This document shows positions 12,144-24,221 of a stretch of 64,000 bases of DNA, in pieces. Location: assembly GCA_027943245.1 (NCBI GenBank), contig JANDJZ010000032.1, positions 62,001-126,000 on the forward strand. Direction: 5' to 3'. Made by a program: the position numbers and the translations under genes. Source of the stretch: Acanthamoeba sp. SK_2022b. Lineage: Eukaryota > Discosea > Longamoebia > Acanthamoebidae. Below the pieces are notes generated by a model. It had not been told where the DNA came from, searched no databases, and saw only the letters and a list, made by a program, of their open reading frames with translations. Within the stretch, counting starts at the first letter, position 1. Every line of letters begins with the position of its first letter.

Positions 12144-15100
12144 TCAGATGGGGCTCATATCGTCGCCGTCGCCGTCGTCGCCGACGTGTTGGTCGAGCAA
12201 GGCCACGATGGCCTCCATGCGCGGCCGCTTGTCTGCCGACGCGTGCCAGCACTTCTTCATGAGCTTGCGGAAGGCAGGGGGGCAGTCGTTGGGAATCTGC
12301 GGCCGCTTGCCCTCGAGCACGTCCAGCGAGACGCCCATGAAGTTGCGCCCGGCATAGGGCTCTCGCCTCGTCACCACTTGCCACATGACAACGCCAAACG
12401 AGTAGATGTCGGCCCGCTCGTCGTACTTGTCGCCGCGGATGATCTCCGGCGCCGTCCAGCAGGGCGTGCCGCAGCGCGTCATGGTGGCGTTCTCCTCCTT
12501 AATGCGCGCAAAGCCAAAGTCAGCCACCTTTACGTTCCAATTTTCGTCGACGAGCAGGTTGGACGGCTTGAGGTCGCGGTGCACGATCACGGGCTGGAGG
12601 GAATGGAGGTAGTTGATGCCCAGCGCGGCCGAGCGCAGCATGCGCAGCTTCTGCTTCCACGTGAGCTTGATGGCGTTGTTGGCGAGGATGTCCTTGAGCG
12701 AGCCCTGCTTCATGAACTCGGTCACGATGCACAGGTTGGGCTTCTTCACGCACGCCCCGATGAAAAGCACGATGTTCGGGTGGTGCAGCTCCGACAAGAA
12801 GGCCATCTCGGCCCTGAACTCGAGCATTCGCCGCTCGTCGAGCTTCTGCTTGATGAACCGCTTCACCGCCACATCGACGCCCTTCCACTTGCCGCGGTAG
12901 ACCACGCCGTACGAGCCCAAGCCCACCTGCTTGCCCACCTGGATCTCGTGGAAGTCGATGATCCACCGACACAGGTTGGCCGACGTGAGGAAGGTGTCCT
13001 CCTTGAACATCATGCCTTCGCCCACCGCCGTCTGCAGCTCGCGGTCTGGGTCGCTCCCGCTTCCACTCCCGCTGCCGTCGGGACTGTCCGGGCGGCCGTG
13101 TGGGTCCGAGCCCGACGACGGGTTGCCGGACGACGACGTGTTGTCGCCTTCTAGTGTGACGCCACCAAAGAAGCGAGCCTCGAGCCCCTCGGCCTTCAAT
13201 TCATACAGCTTGGCGCCTAGCGACCCACAGTCAGCCACATGGTCACGCAACACATTCGCACACGCACACGCACACGCACACGCACAAGCACACACGTGTG
13301 CACGCCTACCTTGTGGGGAGTCAGGCATCTCGAACTTGCCCAGGGCAAGGACACGCTTGCCAGTGGTCGCGGCCCAGTCGTCGACGGCCACGGCCTCCTT
13401 AAGTTTTTGGCAGGCTACGTGGCTCATGACGATCTGGCCGCCGTGGGTGAGGGCTGTGATGCGCGCGGCGGCGTTGACCGTCGGTCCTATGTACTCGACG
13501 CGGCGTGTCATCGGGTCGCGCACGGCTTTGGCCTGCCCCACGTGCACGCCCATGCGCACGCGCAGGCCCTTGTACAGAACGCGGTCGTCCGTGTCACCCC
13601 ACTCCTCGGCCGCGCCCGGGTGGTCGAGCAAGGCCTCAGGCCACTCGGCCGTCACCAGGGCGCTTTGCACGTCGCAGCACCAGGCCAGCGCGTCGGCCAC
13701 CTGCTGGAAGGCCATGCAAAAGGAGCCCTCGCCGCTGTTGCGATCGCGAATGAAGACGACCTCGTAGCCGCGGTGGCGCAGCAGAGCGGCGCGCAGAGTC
13801 TCGTTGTGGAGCAGGGTGGCGTCGCGCATGGCCGCGGCGTTAAACTCCCAGAGCGAGGCGGCGCGCGTGATGTCCGTGAACACGATCGCGACCTCGCCCT
13901 CCGGCGCACGCACGCCGGTGCCGGCGCCCGCGGCTACGCCTGAGTAGTTGCGCGACGAGTTGGAGGAGTTGGAGGACGATGAGTTGCCCGACGAGTGGGT
14001 TGAGGCGGAGGGCAGCGTCCACGAGTTGTACAGGCCCTTACCGGGCTTGAGCCCAGCCGACCCGGAGGAGGACGACGAGTGCGAAGTCGACGTCCTGGAC
14101 ACGCCGCCCGAGGTCGAGTCGCCGTGCATGGAAGACAGGCGGGTCATGATCTCAAGGAAGGTTGGGCGGATTGTAGGGTCGTGATGCCAGCAGCTCGTGA
14201 TGAGCTCCTCGAACTCGCTTGGGCACATGTTCGTCGCATCCTCGGGCATCCTCGGGCGCAGGTTGTCGCGAATGACTGCTACGGCCACCGCCGCCGGGCT
14301 GTACACATATAACATCAATAAGTGAAATTCTCCAAACGAAATCGAGATGCACACTACGTGATTACCTCATGCCAAGGTAGGGCTGGTCGCGAGTGAGGAG
14401 CTCCCACAGAATGATGCCAAAGCTGTAGACGTCGGCCAGGATGAAGTCCACGTCGGCGGACTCGTTCAGCACCTCGGGCGCAGTCCAGTGGACACTGCCG
14501 GCGATGTCGCGCGCGCCCTTGTTCTTGATGTCCTCCTTGAACTTGGTTAGCCCAAAGTCAGAGACCTTGACGTTCCACTTGTTGTCGAGCAGCAGGTTGA
14601 GCGACTTGAGATCGCGATGCACGATGCCCGAGGAGTGGAGGAAGTGCATGCCCTTGGAGGCCTGGTAGGCCATCTTGGCCTTGAGGGCGAACGGAATCTC
14701 TGGAATGAGCTCGTTGTGTAGCAACTGTACACGACCAATCAACCAAATGTCAGGAAATGATGCATGTTGTGGGCCAGGGCTGGACGCTGTTATCAGGACG
14801 CACGTCGTAGAGGGAACCGAGGGACATGAACTCCATGACGATGCACATCTTGGGAGCCTTGGTTGACGCGGCCATGAACAGTACGACGTTGGGGTGACGC
14901 AGCGCGGTCATGACCCGCACTTCGTCCTTGAAGCTCTTCTCCATCTCCTTGGTAATCCGATCTGAGGCCATGACCTTGACCGCCACGTCGGTGCCCTTCC
15001 AGGTCGCTCGGTGGACCTCGCCGAAGCCGCCCGTGCCGAGGTGCTCGCCCACCTCGAGTTCGTCGTACCGAATCTCCCAGTTGTCATTACCCTTGCCCTT

Positions 15101-18100
15101 GCGTTGCACCAGCACCAGCAGCACGACGATGAACACCAACAACCCGATGAAGGCGAGGGTCACTAATGGGATGCCCACGCCTGTCACCGCACACAACACA
15201 CGATTAATAGAGTGACATCAGTGACGGTGTTATTGATTGGTGGTGATGGCGCACCGAGGCCGATGGTCAGAGCGGCGTCGGCAGAGTCGGTCTTGAAGGA
15301 CTGGCAGTACTGGCCCACACGCCCCGAGTTGCACAGGCAGGCGTTCTCGACGCAGGAGCCGGCATCTGAGCAGACCTGACCGCCGTCGGTGATGCAGCCG
15401 TGGATGCTGCTCGCGGCCACACCGTCGCAGGTGAAGTTCTTTAGCAGCACGTAGAAGTTTCGCTTCATGCTCTCGATGCTGGTGGTCAAAAGGACACCTT
15501 GCCTGCGCATGTCAAGGTTCAACAACCTGGTCATTTCCTATTATTTTACAAATGGTGATAATAATAACGCTTGTGTACCGATTGGCTATGCGCTTGGCCT
15601 CGGAGTCGGTCTGAGTCCACAGGAGATAGTCGGCCAACCCGGAGGCGAGGGTGCAGTCCTGCATGTCCGCCTGACGGTAGATGAACGATCCGAAGGTGGC
15701 CAGCGGCCAGCTCTCGGCGCTCTTTCCTGCTCGCGTCCAGGTCCCAATCACGATGTCAAACTCAAGAACAAAGGCCAACAACCAAATAACGAAAGCCAAG
15801 CGCGTCCTTATACCAAGAACGAGCGAGTTGTAGGCGAGCGCGTCGCCCGTTTCGATGTAGTCGTCAACAGCGCTGGAGACGGAGGCGAAGCTCGGGCTTA
15901 CCACCACGCCGGCCGAGTTGACCAGCGAGGCGGCGCTCAAAGTTCGGCTCTGCTCGCACGCACGGCACGATCGAGTTGGCCCGCAAAGATAAAAGGCAGC
16001 TGGTAGTTGTAAGGGACCAGTACCAATAGGATGTCGTGGTACCACCAGAACGCGAAGGAGTAGGGCGTGGATCTCAGAATTTGGATGACCGCATCGACGT
16101 CCGATCCGGAGCGCGACCGATTGAGGTCGGCTTGGACGGGGAATGATACAATAGCGCCCACGCCGACCTGTAGAATGGTTGCACCAGAGAGACACAATCG
16201 TTAGCGTCGGGGTAGCACCGACAATTGTCGTGGGTGACACGGTGTCGCGCACCCGCTCGTTGAACTCGGGCACGGTCGCGCTGAGCATGGAGGTGAACAG
16301 CTGACCCACGGCCGAGCTGCCGGTCACGGTGGCGACGTAGATGGGCTTGGCCGGAAGGAGGTGCGCGATGTCCGGGTTAAGGTCCTTGATGCGCTGGTCG
16401 TTCCACATGGAAATGTTGGCGAGGTAGATCGCGGCCGTGGTGTTGAAGTCCAGCACCAGCGTGTAGCCATCCAGCTCCGGGACGTAGTAGGCTGTCGTCA
16501 CCGGCCGGGCACGCGTCAAAACTATACATGATGCAAGGAATGCGCTCGAGGGGAGTACCAGGCACGACGGCGTAGGCGGCAGCTGGCATGATGGCGGCAT
16601 CGGGCATGGCCGCATAGTAGGAGTCATCCAGCCCGTTACTGACCACGCCGTAGTCCTCGTCGAATGTGATGAGCTGATCCTTGGCGATCGACGACAGTGA
16701 CTGGTAGTATTTCATGGTGGTGGTATCGGTTGACCACGACACAGCCCACGAGGTGAACAGAGTGATCTGGGTGCCCACGCCGATAAGGAACGAGGTCGTG
16801 TAGGCCGTCTCTCCGTTGCACTGTACGGTGCCCAGCAGGTTGACGAGCTTCTTGCGGAAGCTCACCGGCAGCGGCGCCACGTTGACGGACTGTGCGTGCG
16901 CCGACGCCCTGTTGATCAGAGACGGTTAAGGCTGAGCATCACACTCAGAGCAAAGCAATTGGGGTTCGCACGCATCGTTGGTGTGGATCCAGGCGAGGAA
17001 GGAAAGGAGCTCCTTGATGTTAGTGCAGTCGAGCGAGCTTGCATTCTGGCTGATGGCGAAGTGGGCCATGAACGCGAGCGGCCAAGCGTTGGTATTGTTG
17101 GCGTCGTAAATGTCGATGTCGAATTGGCTGTTGGCGTAGTAGTCGCTGAATGAGGTCATGGCGGCCTGGACTGTGGTTACGTTGGGTTCGACCAGCGTGC
17201 CGGCCTTGTTGATCATGCGGGCCAAGGGCACGATGTCCAGGGCTTCCGAGTAAGTGACAAACGTCATGCGGTACGCCGCCTCCTGATGGCAACGCGTGAG
17301 TGCAAACTGAGAGGCTACTACGTAGGAAGAAGGAACGAAGAGAGCACCTGCAACCAGGTGAGCCTCAAGCTCGTGGAAGTGCCGACTGGTTCTGCAGATC
17401 CCCGCTGCGCAGGGGGCATGTTGGCGAAGGTGCGGTTGGCTGCGGCGAACACGGTCTTGAACTCGCTGCTGAAGCTTTCCAGGGCCAGTCTCAGCACTTC
17501 GGTAATGGATAGCTCGCTGTTGTCGTTATAGCCCAGGTAGATGGCCTTGGCCGGAAGCTTGCTGGCGATGGCGGGGTTGAGGGCCTGGATGCGCGAGTCG
17601 TTCCACAGGGAGATGCTGCCGGCCCATACCAGCCCCAGGGTCTCCCGGTCCAAAATCTGACCATAGAGTGGCCTCTGTGAGCGTGGCTGCCACTGGGACG
17701 TGCAAATTGCATTGGAACAGGAAGCAACGTACGAGGGTGGGGTCGGAAGAGCTCAGCTCAGGAAGACTGTAGCCCATCGCTAGCCCGTTGCCGGCCAGTG
17801 GGAATTGGGTGAGGTACCCATAGTCAACCTCGTCGGCAGGAACGCTTCGGTCCAGGGCAATGAAGTCCTAGTTGGCACAAGAGCCCACAAAAAATTGGTT
17901 GAGACATCCCGATGCCCTCAAGCCAGGTGGAGTCAAGCGCATACCAGCTTGCCATCGTCGTAGGCCGTTAGGGCTGTGCTTGTACCCGAGCCGGTGTAGC
18001 TTATGCTGTAATGACGTACGCATCAGCAAGAATATAAAAATGTAAAATATGTGAACCAAATTGAACGAGGCCCTTTTTGTGTCCCCGCGGGTAAAAAGAT

Positions 18101-18330
18101 ATCTCGCTACCTGACGTCGTCGCGCACGTTCAAATAGCCGTCTATCCACGCATTGAAGACGGCCGTGGTGCTGGGTGAGCCTGCACCTTCAATGATAATC
18201 CCAGAGCTTGCTCCTGCTTTGGGGGACAGGTTAGGTTCTTCAGCATGCCAGTACGAAGGGAACGTGGGGCGCTACCTTGGTGGAACACGAGCACAAAAAG
18301 AGTGGCGAGCAGGAGCGAAACGACATGCAT
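12144..18330 (-). CDS. Receptor: two PstS-like modules, EGF-like, TM, kinase-cyclase-kinase
   Basis: Starts at Met 18330 with a signal peptide (MHVVSLLLATLFVLVFHQ). Two periplasmic-binding (PstS-like) modules follow: the first has GAGSPSTTAVFNAW and SYTGSGTSTALTAYDDGKL, the second begins near 16860. A Cys-rich EGF-like segment (15290-15430), one TM helix (about 15100-15170) and a first kinase come next (GTGGFG, VAVK, HRDLKSLNLL, SDFG). Then a class III nucleotidyl cyclase domain (VAIVFTDITRAASLWE; GPTVNAAARITALT) and a second kinase (GLGSYG, VAVK, HRDLKPSNLL, ADFG, CWTAPEI). Both kinases keep Lys, HRD and DFG, TKL-like. In the cyclase the first metal Asp is present, but where families read EGDSF this reads SGEGSF. 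Likely a plasma-membrane sensor. Start and end are firm; some extracellular exon borders are not. Confidence 0.88.
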
Positions 18331-18640
18331 GGCGTGCCTGCTGGGATGAGGGTTGTGCTTGATGGTGTTGTACAGTGTGTTTGAGCAAGAAAACGAAATA
18401 GCTTGTGGTGGCGAAGTCAAGAACGCCGTACCCGGCACCGGTTGCAGTCCCAGGATCAAAGAACTGACATCTTCCGAAGGAGATCGGCGCCATTGGTGCA
18501 ACTCTTGGTGTACAACCCGACCAGGCGGGCTCTTCTTCGCTTAATTCATCGGCCCCTGTGCGCACACAGACAGTCTGCTATCGCCTTGTGCAACAGTAGC
18601 CAAGGCAGATCGCTCATGCCAACACGGCTACTGCAGGCCC
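18331..18640. other. Upstream region of the receptor gene
   Basis: About 300 bp of normal-CpG sequence between the receptor start and the CpG-poor block. It probably holds the receptor promoter. No distinct element or gene was recognised. Confidence 0.4.
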
Positions 18641-19660
18641 TCCACACTTCAGGTGTGCCAGGAGGGGACCTTCAATATCATGCCCAGAGGAGCTGTTTGT
18701 GCATACCATTGGACTAAGCAGAGCAGAAAGCCCACTCATTCCCAGGAATGCAGCTTAAGACCAAGTATCAATCTTAAGTTTACAATATTTTACTATGTTC
18801 TCCAGTGCTTCATCCATTCTCAACAGCAGGCCAGCATTGTACCATCGTCATCAAGGGCTATCAGAGGCACCATGTCAAACCATACTAAGCCACCCAGTGG
18901 CTGTTGTGTAAAGTCAACACATCCTGTATACATGAACCATGCACCTGCCTGTTTGCTGATGACATTGCACAAAGGTTTTGCCAGCTTACCTCCTACAGCA
19001 CACACCTGCTTGCTTGCCACCATCATGCCACACATATAGACCTGCCATCTGGTCATGTATGAGCATGATGTTGATGGCCTTCTTTTTATGCTTGCCATAC
19101 CATTGCAGATGTGTATGCAAAGCTCCTGCACCTCTGACAAAAATGCCTTCTGGTCATGTGAGCATGTGATGTTGATGGTCTTCATGGCCTATCTCTCTGC
19201 TCTACCATTGAACATGTGATGTTAATGGTCTTCATGGCCTATCTCTCTGCTCTACCATTGCATACATGTACACAATGCTCATGCACCTTCTGTCCCACGT
19301 TTACACCCTCTAACTTGTCATGTAAACATGACCAGATGGCAGGTCTATATGTGTGGCAAAACGTGGTGAAGAGGAGCTGCATGAACACAGCACATGAGGC
19401 CACAATGGTTGCAAGCATGTGTGTGGTGAAGGAGGTGCACTGCAAAACCTTGAAGCAATGCCATCAGTGAAGAAAGTGCAGAGCCATTGTGTTCTATGCG
19501 CAAGCAGCAGCATTTGGGTAGACAGCTGTAATGTTTCTTCAAGGTGCCACTGACAGTCAATGTTGTTTGTTGGTGATGGTGCTGGTGACCAGCCAAATGG
19601 CACAGCAACAGACTGACAGGATTACAGAGGTATATGCACAATCTACATATCCACTCACCT
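18641..19660. repeat. CpG-depleted non-genic block with tandem and inverted repeats
   Basis: By eye only about four CpG dinucleotides occur between 18661 and 19620, against several per 60 bp in neighbouring genes, while TpG and CpA are abundant. The block contains a 48-bp direct duplication (19163-19210 and 19213-19260), a 33-bp perfect inverted repeat (19026-19058 with 19326-19358) with more diverged homology beyond it, and variants of a motif containing CTGCTCTACCATTG. No gene can be supported. It looks like a decayed repeat array. Confidence 0.7.
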
Positions 19661-19763
19661 CAAATAGTCGTGGAGACTCCGCCACCGCCACAGCCAACCA
19701 ACCCCACCTGGGCTCAGAAGAAAAATAAATATAAATATGTGGTGCGCTAGTACATAACGGACA

Positions 19764-21048
19764 TCACTCGACCTTCTTCCTCCTTTTGATCTCCTCCTCG
19801 ATCTTGACAAAGTACTGCAGACGCACTGCCACCTCGCGGCACTTGGCCATGTCGGAGGCGTCGAGGGCGTGACCGATCTCCTCGTAGCAGCTGGCGAGTC
19901 TCTGTTTGTTCTCGCGCTCGAGCGTGCGGAGCTCGCTGTCGTCAGCATCCTCCAGCCGCATGCGGATCTCCATCACCTCCATCAACAGGTCGGGATCGGT
20001 GATCGTGCCCGTCGTCTCGTCAAGCGGCACGCCCTTCAGCTGCATCTGTGGACGCGTTGGTCAGGTCATTGATGGATGCGCGTGATTGGAGGCATGCACT
20101 ACAGTGCGGGTTGAGAGGGGGAGCGTACAAGATACTTAGCCCGTCTGTTGGGGTGCTTGAGCGTGTGGTAGGCCTCGTTGATAATCGATGACACGCCCTC
20201 CGAGTAGTTGCGCTCCCTCTGCAAGCACGTGGGATATGGACACAAGCGTAAATAGCGTCAGGAATGAAGCTGCGTCAGGCCGTGGCGGCCAACTAGGACT
20301 AGAGACGCGGGTCGTACGGTGGTCGCGGTGTGAAAGTTGTCGGGATGCAGCTTGCGCTGCAGGGCCCAGTAGTGCTTCTCCAGCTTGCCAGCATCAACCG
20401 CGAACCGCTTCGGCCTGAACAACCAGAGCAGCGCACAGTGTGTCGGATTATTAGTAAAACAAATAAATGTAAAATAATAAATAGGGGGCTATGTAGAGGG
20501 GAGGCGTACATGCCCATGAGCTCGAAGAAGTCGTAGTTGGACGGCGGCTGCACCTTCTGGCAGCACGAGCAGAAGAGCGGGATGCCCTTGACGAAATTAT
20601 CGCACGACCAGCACTTGGGATGCGAGCCAAACTTGTCAGATCCACAGCCAGGGGTTGTTGCATGCTGATGCTGTTGGGCGGTGTGTCCACAATCGGCGCA
20701 ATTGCTTGTGGGCTGATCTTCAGAAGAAGCGGGCTGGTGAGCTGAACTGGTGTCGGATGAAGAGGTTGTGCGCACGCGAATGAATCGTCGTGAGGTGGAA
20801 GATGAGAGTGAAGGGAGGTGAGAGGAAGTGAGGACAGCATAGCAGCTTGAGCGATTGAGAGAAGTCAAGTGACCAATCTCGCGACTGGCCATCAGACAAG
20901 GTGCCCCTCGCCCCCCAGCAGAGCTGCCTACGACTCGCATGAGGCAACACGGCGGCATATACGCCGGTGACTTGCCAATCGTGGCCAAAATCGGCGAAGA
21001 TGAAGGAAGCAGAGAGGAGAGGGAAGGGATAGAAGCCGTAGAGGCCAT
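19764..21048 (-). CDS. HSCB: HSCB, mitochondrial Fe-S cluster co-chaperone
   Basis: Met at 21048 starts a Ser/Arg-rich, acid-poor presequence typical of mitochondrial import (an alternative Met is at 21072). A zinc-ribbon-like segment with CWSCD...CSCCQ follows, as in animal HSCB. The J-domain begins SNYDFFELMG and continues over introns with EKHYWALQRKLHPDNFHT, so the HPD triad is intact, then ERNYSEGVSSIINEAYHTLK. The C-terminal three-helix domain (VPLDETTGTITDPDLLMEVM onward, to 19764) binds the scaffold ISCU. HSCB passes the ISCU-bound Fe-S cluster to mitochondrial Hsp70. Domain order and residues match the family well, including the zinc module that separates animal-type HSCB from bacterial HscB. 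The gene is divergent from the RING gene. Confidence 0.9.
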
Positions 21049-21480
21049 TTTGGGTGACCGAATGCGTTGCATGAAGTATGTCGCTCTCTCCTCCCGCTCC
21101 CTTGTCGGCTCAATTCTTGATCTGATGGACAGCGCCAGAAATCTTTAGTGTTTCTAAAACGTTTCCGAAACTTTACATCGGCGTAAAAGCACGGAAAGGC
21201 GGGATTAAAACGAAAGCAAGCTGGAGGCGAAACGAGAGAAAGAAGAGAGCTGATAGGGCGCGTGGACCTCTTGACGACGAGAATCTGGGAGATAGAGTTG
21301 CACGTGCGTTCCGTCATTACCTTCTTGCGCGAAAAGGTCCGCACAAAACGTCGGGCATGTATAAAATTCCTCCAAAACAGGTGTACCGGCTCCGCAGCCC
21401 AACGAGCTGTGAGAGCTGGTCGAGCACCAACAAAAGCGTCGTGACTGCCGCCCTGGCAGGAGAGAAAGTTAACTACTTGC
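21049..21480. promoter_or_regulatory. Divergent promoter region, HSCB / RING gene
   Basis: A 430-bp spacer between two head-to-head genes. No TATA-like box was convincingly seen. It must contain both start regions. Confidence 0.4.
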
Positions 21481-23311
21481 ATGGAGCACACCGCGTCAGC
21501 CACGGCCGATGATGATGCGGAGTTGATGCCGCTTCGCACTCTCTCCTGCCCCATCTGCGAGGAGCCCTTTGTAGAGGTACGGGAAGACTTGCTGCTTCCT
21601 GCAGGACTTTTGTCCTCTACTACGTTATGCATGAGTCTTGTTCGATGGGCTGACGCTTAGCCTCACACGGGAGGTAGGCCATACTGCAGTGCCCAGAGGG
21701 GCACGCGTTTTGCCGCAGGTGCTGGAAGCGCTGGCTGAAGGGTAGTGGGCAAGGGTGCGTCCTGCCCTCCACCGGTACCCCTCATTTGACTTCATCTCGT
21801 CTCACCTTGGTGCTGGGAACAGGTCTTGTCCCGAGTGCCGCACGCACGTGGCCTTCTCCCGACTGGTACGCAATAGACAGGTAGAGCACCTTATTGTTGA
21901 ACTCAAGGTGCCCTCAGCTTTCCCTATTGAACACTCGGGTGCCGCAAAGAAGGGCGTGTCGGTCTTACGCCACTCCTTCTGGGTTGATGCAGGAACGGGA
22001 GAAGATACGGCGAACGTCCTCGGACGAGCTACAGAAAGTGGGCGAGAAGACTACAACCAATTCCCGCACTTCCTCCTCTGCTTCTTCTTCGCCTTCCTCT
22101 TCCTCTCCGCCTTCGCCTCTGTCTCCCAGTTCCTCGTCTCCCTCGCCCTCTGCCTCTCCGTCATTCCCTTCACGCCATGGTGGCCTATACATTCTCAACG
22201 CCTCTTCTCATCGACTTGACCCCGAGCCTGCCCGCCAGCTCCCCACGCCGCGCTCGACGTCTTCTACGAACGCTTGGCCTGCCGACCCCAACTTAGCTCC
22301 GCTTCGGCATCGTCGGCGTGGCGAGCCAACTGCCGCGGGCGCTGCCTCTACCGCCGGTGTGGCGGCCCACGGCAACCCCGGGCCCAATCATCCACGAGCG
22401 GCCCGGTCTCCGCTGCTAGAGGCCAAACGCACGTCTACCGTCGTGCTGGTGATCAGGCTGGTCGTCGTGCTGTTTGTGGCCTACCGAGTGTGCGTGCTCG
22501 TCCCCGTCGTGCTCCAGTACTTCCGGGCCGGGCTCAACCCCAGCTTCGAGATGCTCTACGCCGAGCTATGGAAGCTGTGGTCCTCGCGCTGGGCAAGCGC
22601 ATCACCGAGCCCCTCTGGTAAGCTGCCCTGGTCCAGTGCACGCATCGACTCCAGGCCCATGTGTCTCACCACAGCGTCCGGCAGTCACAGATCAAGGGGA
22701 CGCTCACGAGCTCCTGCATGGGATGCTCTCGCAGTCGCCGCACCTGCCCTTCGGCTACGTGCTGAAGGAGCTCTGGCTCCACTTGGTTCGCTTCGTCTAC
22801 CACGCCCTCATCATCGGCGTCTGCATCACAGGTTCGTCTCAAGAGAACGAGGCCAACTCTTCTCGTTGGGCCCTCGCGCCCATATGGGTTAACACTAGCT
22901 CTCGCTGACGCCGTGCTTGCATCCAATGCCTCCGACGATGCAGATGTGATGCTGCTGGTCGTGTGCTGGGTGACCCACCGGAGCTTGTGGCTGTTCTATA
23001 GCCTCGTTGCCTATAGCGCGGCCTCCCTGTATGGCCTCTTGTATCGCCTCCTGGTCGACCCGTCTGGGTGCGTCTCGCCCCCACCCCGTGCTCGCACGCT
23101 CTCTCCCTGCCACCACTTGGTCGCTCTTACACAAGTCGATCACAGGCCCCAGTTGCTGCGGATCGCCGCCGCGTTCGCGCACTGGCTCCTTACAGCCCTC
23201 AGGGACCTCGCGTACAAGGCCATCAGCTCGGCCTTGACGGAGCTCGGGACGCTCGTGTCTGCCGCGTACTGCGTCCTCCGCGACGGGCGCCTGGCCGAGT
23301 GTTGGGCGTGA
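21481..23311 (+). CDS. Membrane-embedded RING-finger (probable E3 ubiquitin ligase)
   Basis: Exon 1 (21481-21576) gives LSCPICEEPFVE; the next exon gives CPEGHAFCRRCWKRWLKG; the third gives SCPECRTHVAFSRLVRNRQV. Together they form a complete C3HC4 RING (CPIC...C-x2-GH-x2-C-x2-C...CPEC). A long Ser/Pro-rich linker (about 22000-22430) follows, then several hydrophobic segments: STVVLVIRLVVVLFVAYRVC, HLVRFVYHALIIGVCIT, DVMLLVVCWVTHRSLWLFYS and a last one before the stop at 23311. RING domains recruit E2 enzymes, so this is probably an ER or endosomal membrane ubiquitin ligase. The C-terminal membrane part has no family I recognise. A GTGCG donor after the Ser-Gly-Gln-Gly codons sets the RING exon border. 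Confidence 0.75.
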
Positions 23312-23518
23312 AAGCCACTTTGGACGAGTGCCAGCCACTGGAGGCGGTGTATAAAACAAAGAAGAAGAGGTCGACGAGTGGACCGATCGCGAGTGGACAT
23401 CGCTTTACTGGTTACAGGATCAGACCGCTGCACACAAACCCCTTCCCGCTTCGCTCCACTCCGCCGATTTCCTGCCTCCAAGTGTGCGCCGACCGATTTG
23501 GTGTTCACTTGGCCCTGC

Positions 23519-24221
23519 CTACTGGATGAGGAGGTCCACGAACTCGTCGTACTTGAGGTTGCCCTCCGTGTCCACGTCGCTGGCCTTGAGCAGCGAGTCG
23601 ATCTGTACGTTGGTGGCCACAGCCCCCCGAACCTTCAGCATTAGCTCACCTTCTTCTTATTCAAGCAAGGGCAGTGGCACCTCTTCGCTGGTGAGGGGTT
23701 CGCCCAGGCTGCCCAGCAGCACGCGGAGGTCAGCCTCGGAGAGCTTGCCGGTGCCGGTGTTGTCGAGGAGGCGGAAGGCCTGTCGCATGTCCTTCTCGAG
23801 CTCCTGGGGGCGGCGCAGCTTCTTCCTGTAGAGGCCCTTGAACTTGTTGAAGTCCACGGGTCCATCACCTACCACCACAATCATCATCTTCATTAGCACA
23901 GCAATCATCATTTGATCGAGAACAGGATCTGATGAACCAGAGAGGGGGTTAAGTGTGGGACTTACCAGCCTCGGCGAGGATCTGGTCCAGCTCCTTCTCG
24001 AGAGGCGCCTTTCCTGTTGTTTGAACGTGTAACGTCAGCGATCTGTCATTAAGGTTGACTCTCGCTTGAGCTCTGGGAGGCCACACAAAGCGCGAGGGAG
24101 AGAAAGGTGACATACCAAGGGCTCGGATCACGGTTCCGATGTCGTCCTTGGAGATCACTCCAGTGTGATCAGCGTCGAAGCAGCTGAAGGCTTCCTTGAT
24201 CTCCTCTTCCGACGTGGCCAT
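23519..24221 (-). CDS. Calmodulin-like EF-hand protein (myosin light-chain type)
   Basis: Four short exons on the minus strand from Met at 24221. EF-hand pairs are visible: FSCFDADHTGVISKDDIGTV, LLDNTGTGKLSEADLRVLLG, and KASDVDTEGNLKYDEFVDLL at the C-terminus. The second hand (DGPVDFNKFKGLY) is degenerate. In the first and third loops position 12 is Asp rather than Glu, which usually weakens calcium binding; the fourth loop is canonical. Length (about 150 residues) and spacing fit calmodulin, centrin or a myosin essential light chain; the light-chain option is favoured by the degenerate hands. Likely an actomyosin regulator or calcium sensor in the cytosol. The exact subfamily needs an alignment. 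Confidence 0.78.

Noticed and set aside
12129..13943. Long plus-strand ORFs opposite the receptor gene
   Set aside because: They are shadows of GC-rich coding exons. The minus strand shows clear kinase and cyclase motifs.
18820..19185. 121-codon minus-strand ORF as a real gene
   Set aside because: It lies in the CpG-depleted repeat block. Its repeated phrases (such as HICNG and HVCNG) follow the DNA repeats, and no family or splice structure is seen.
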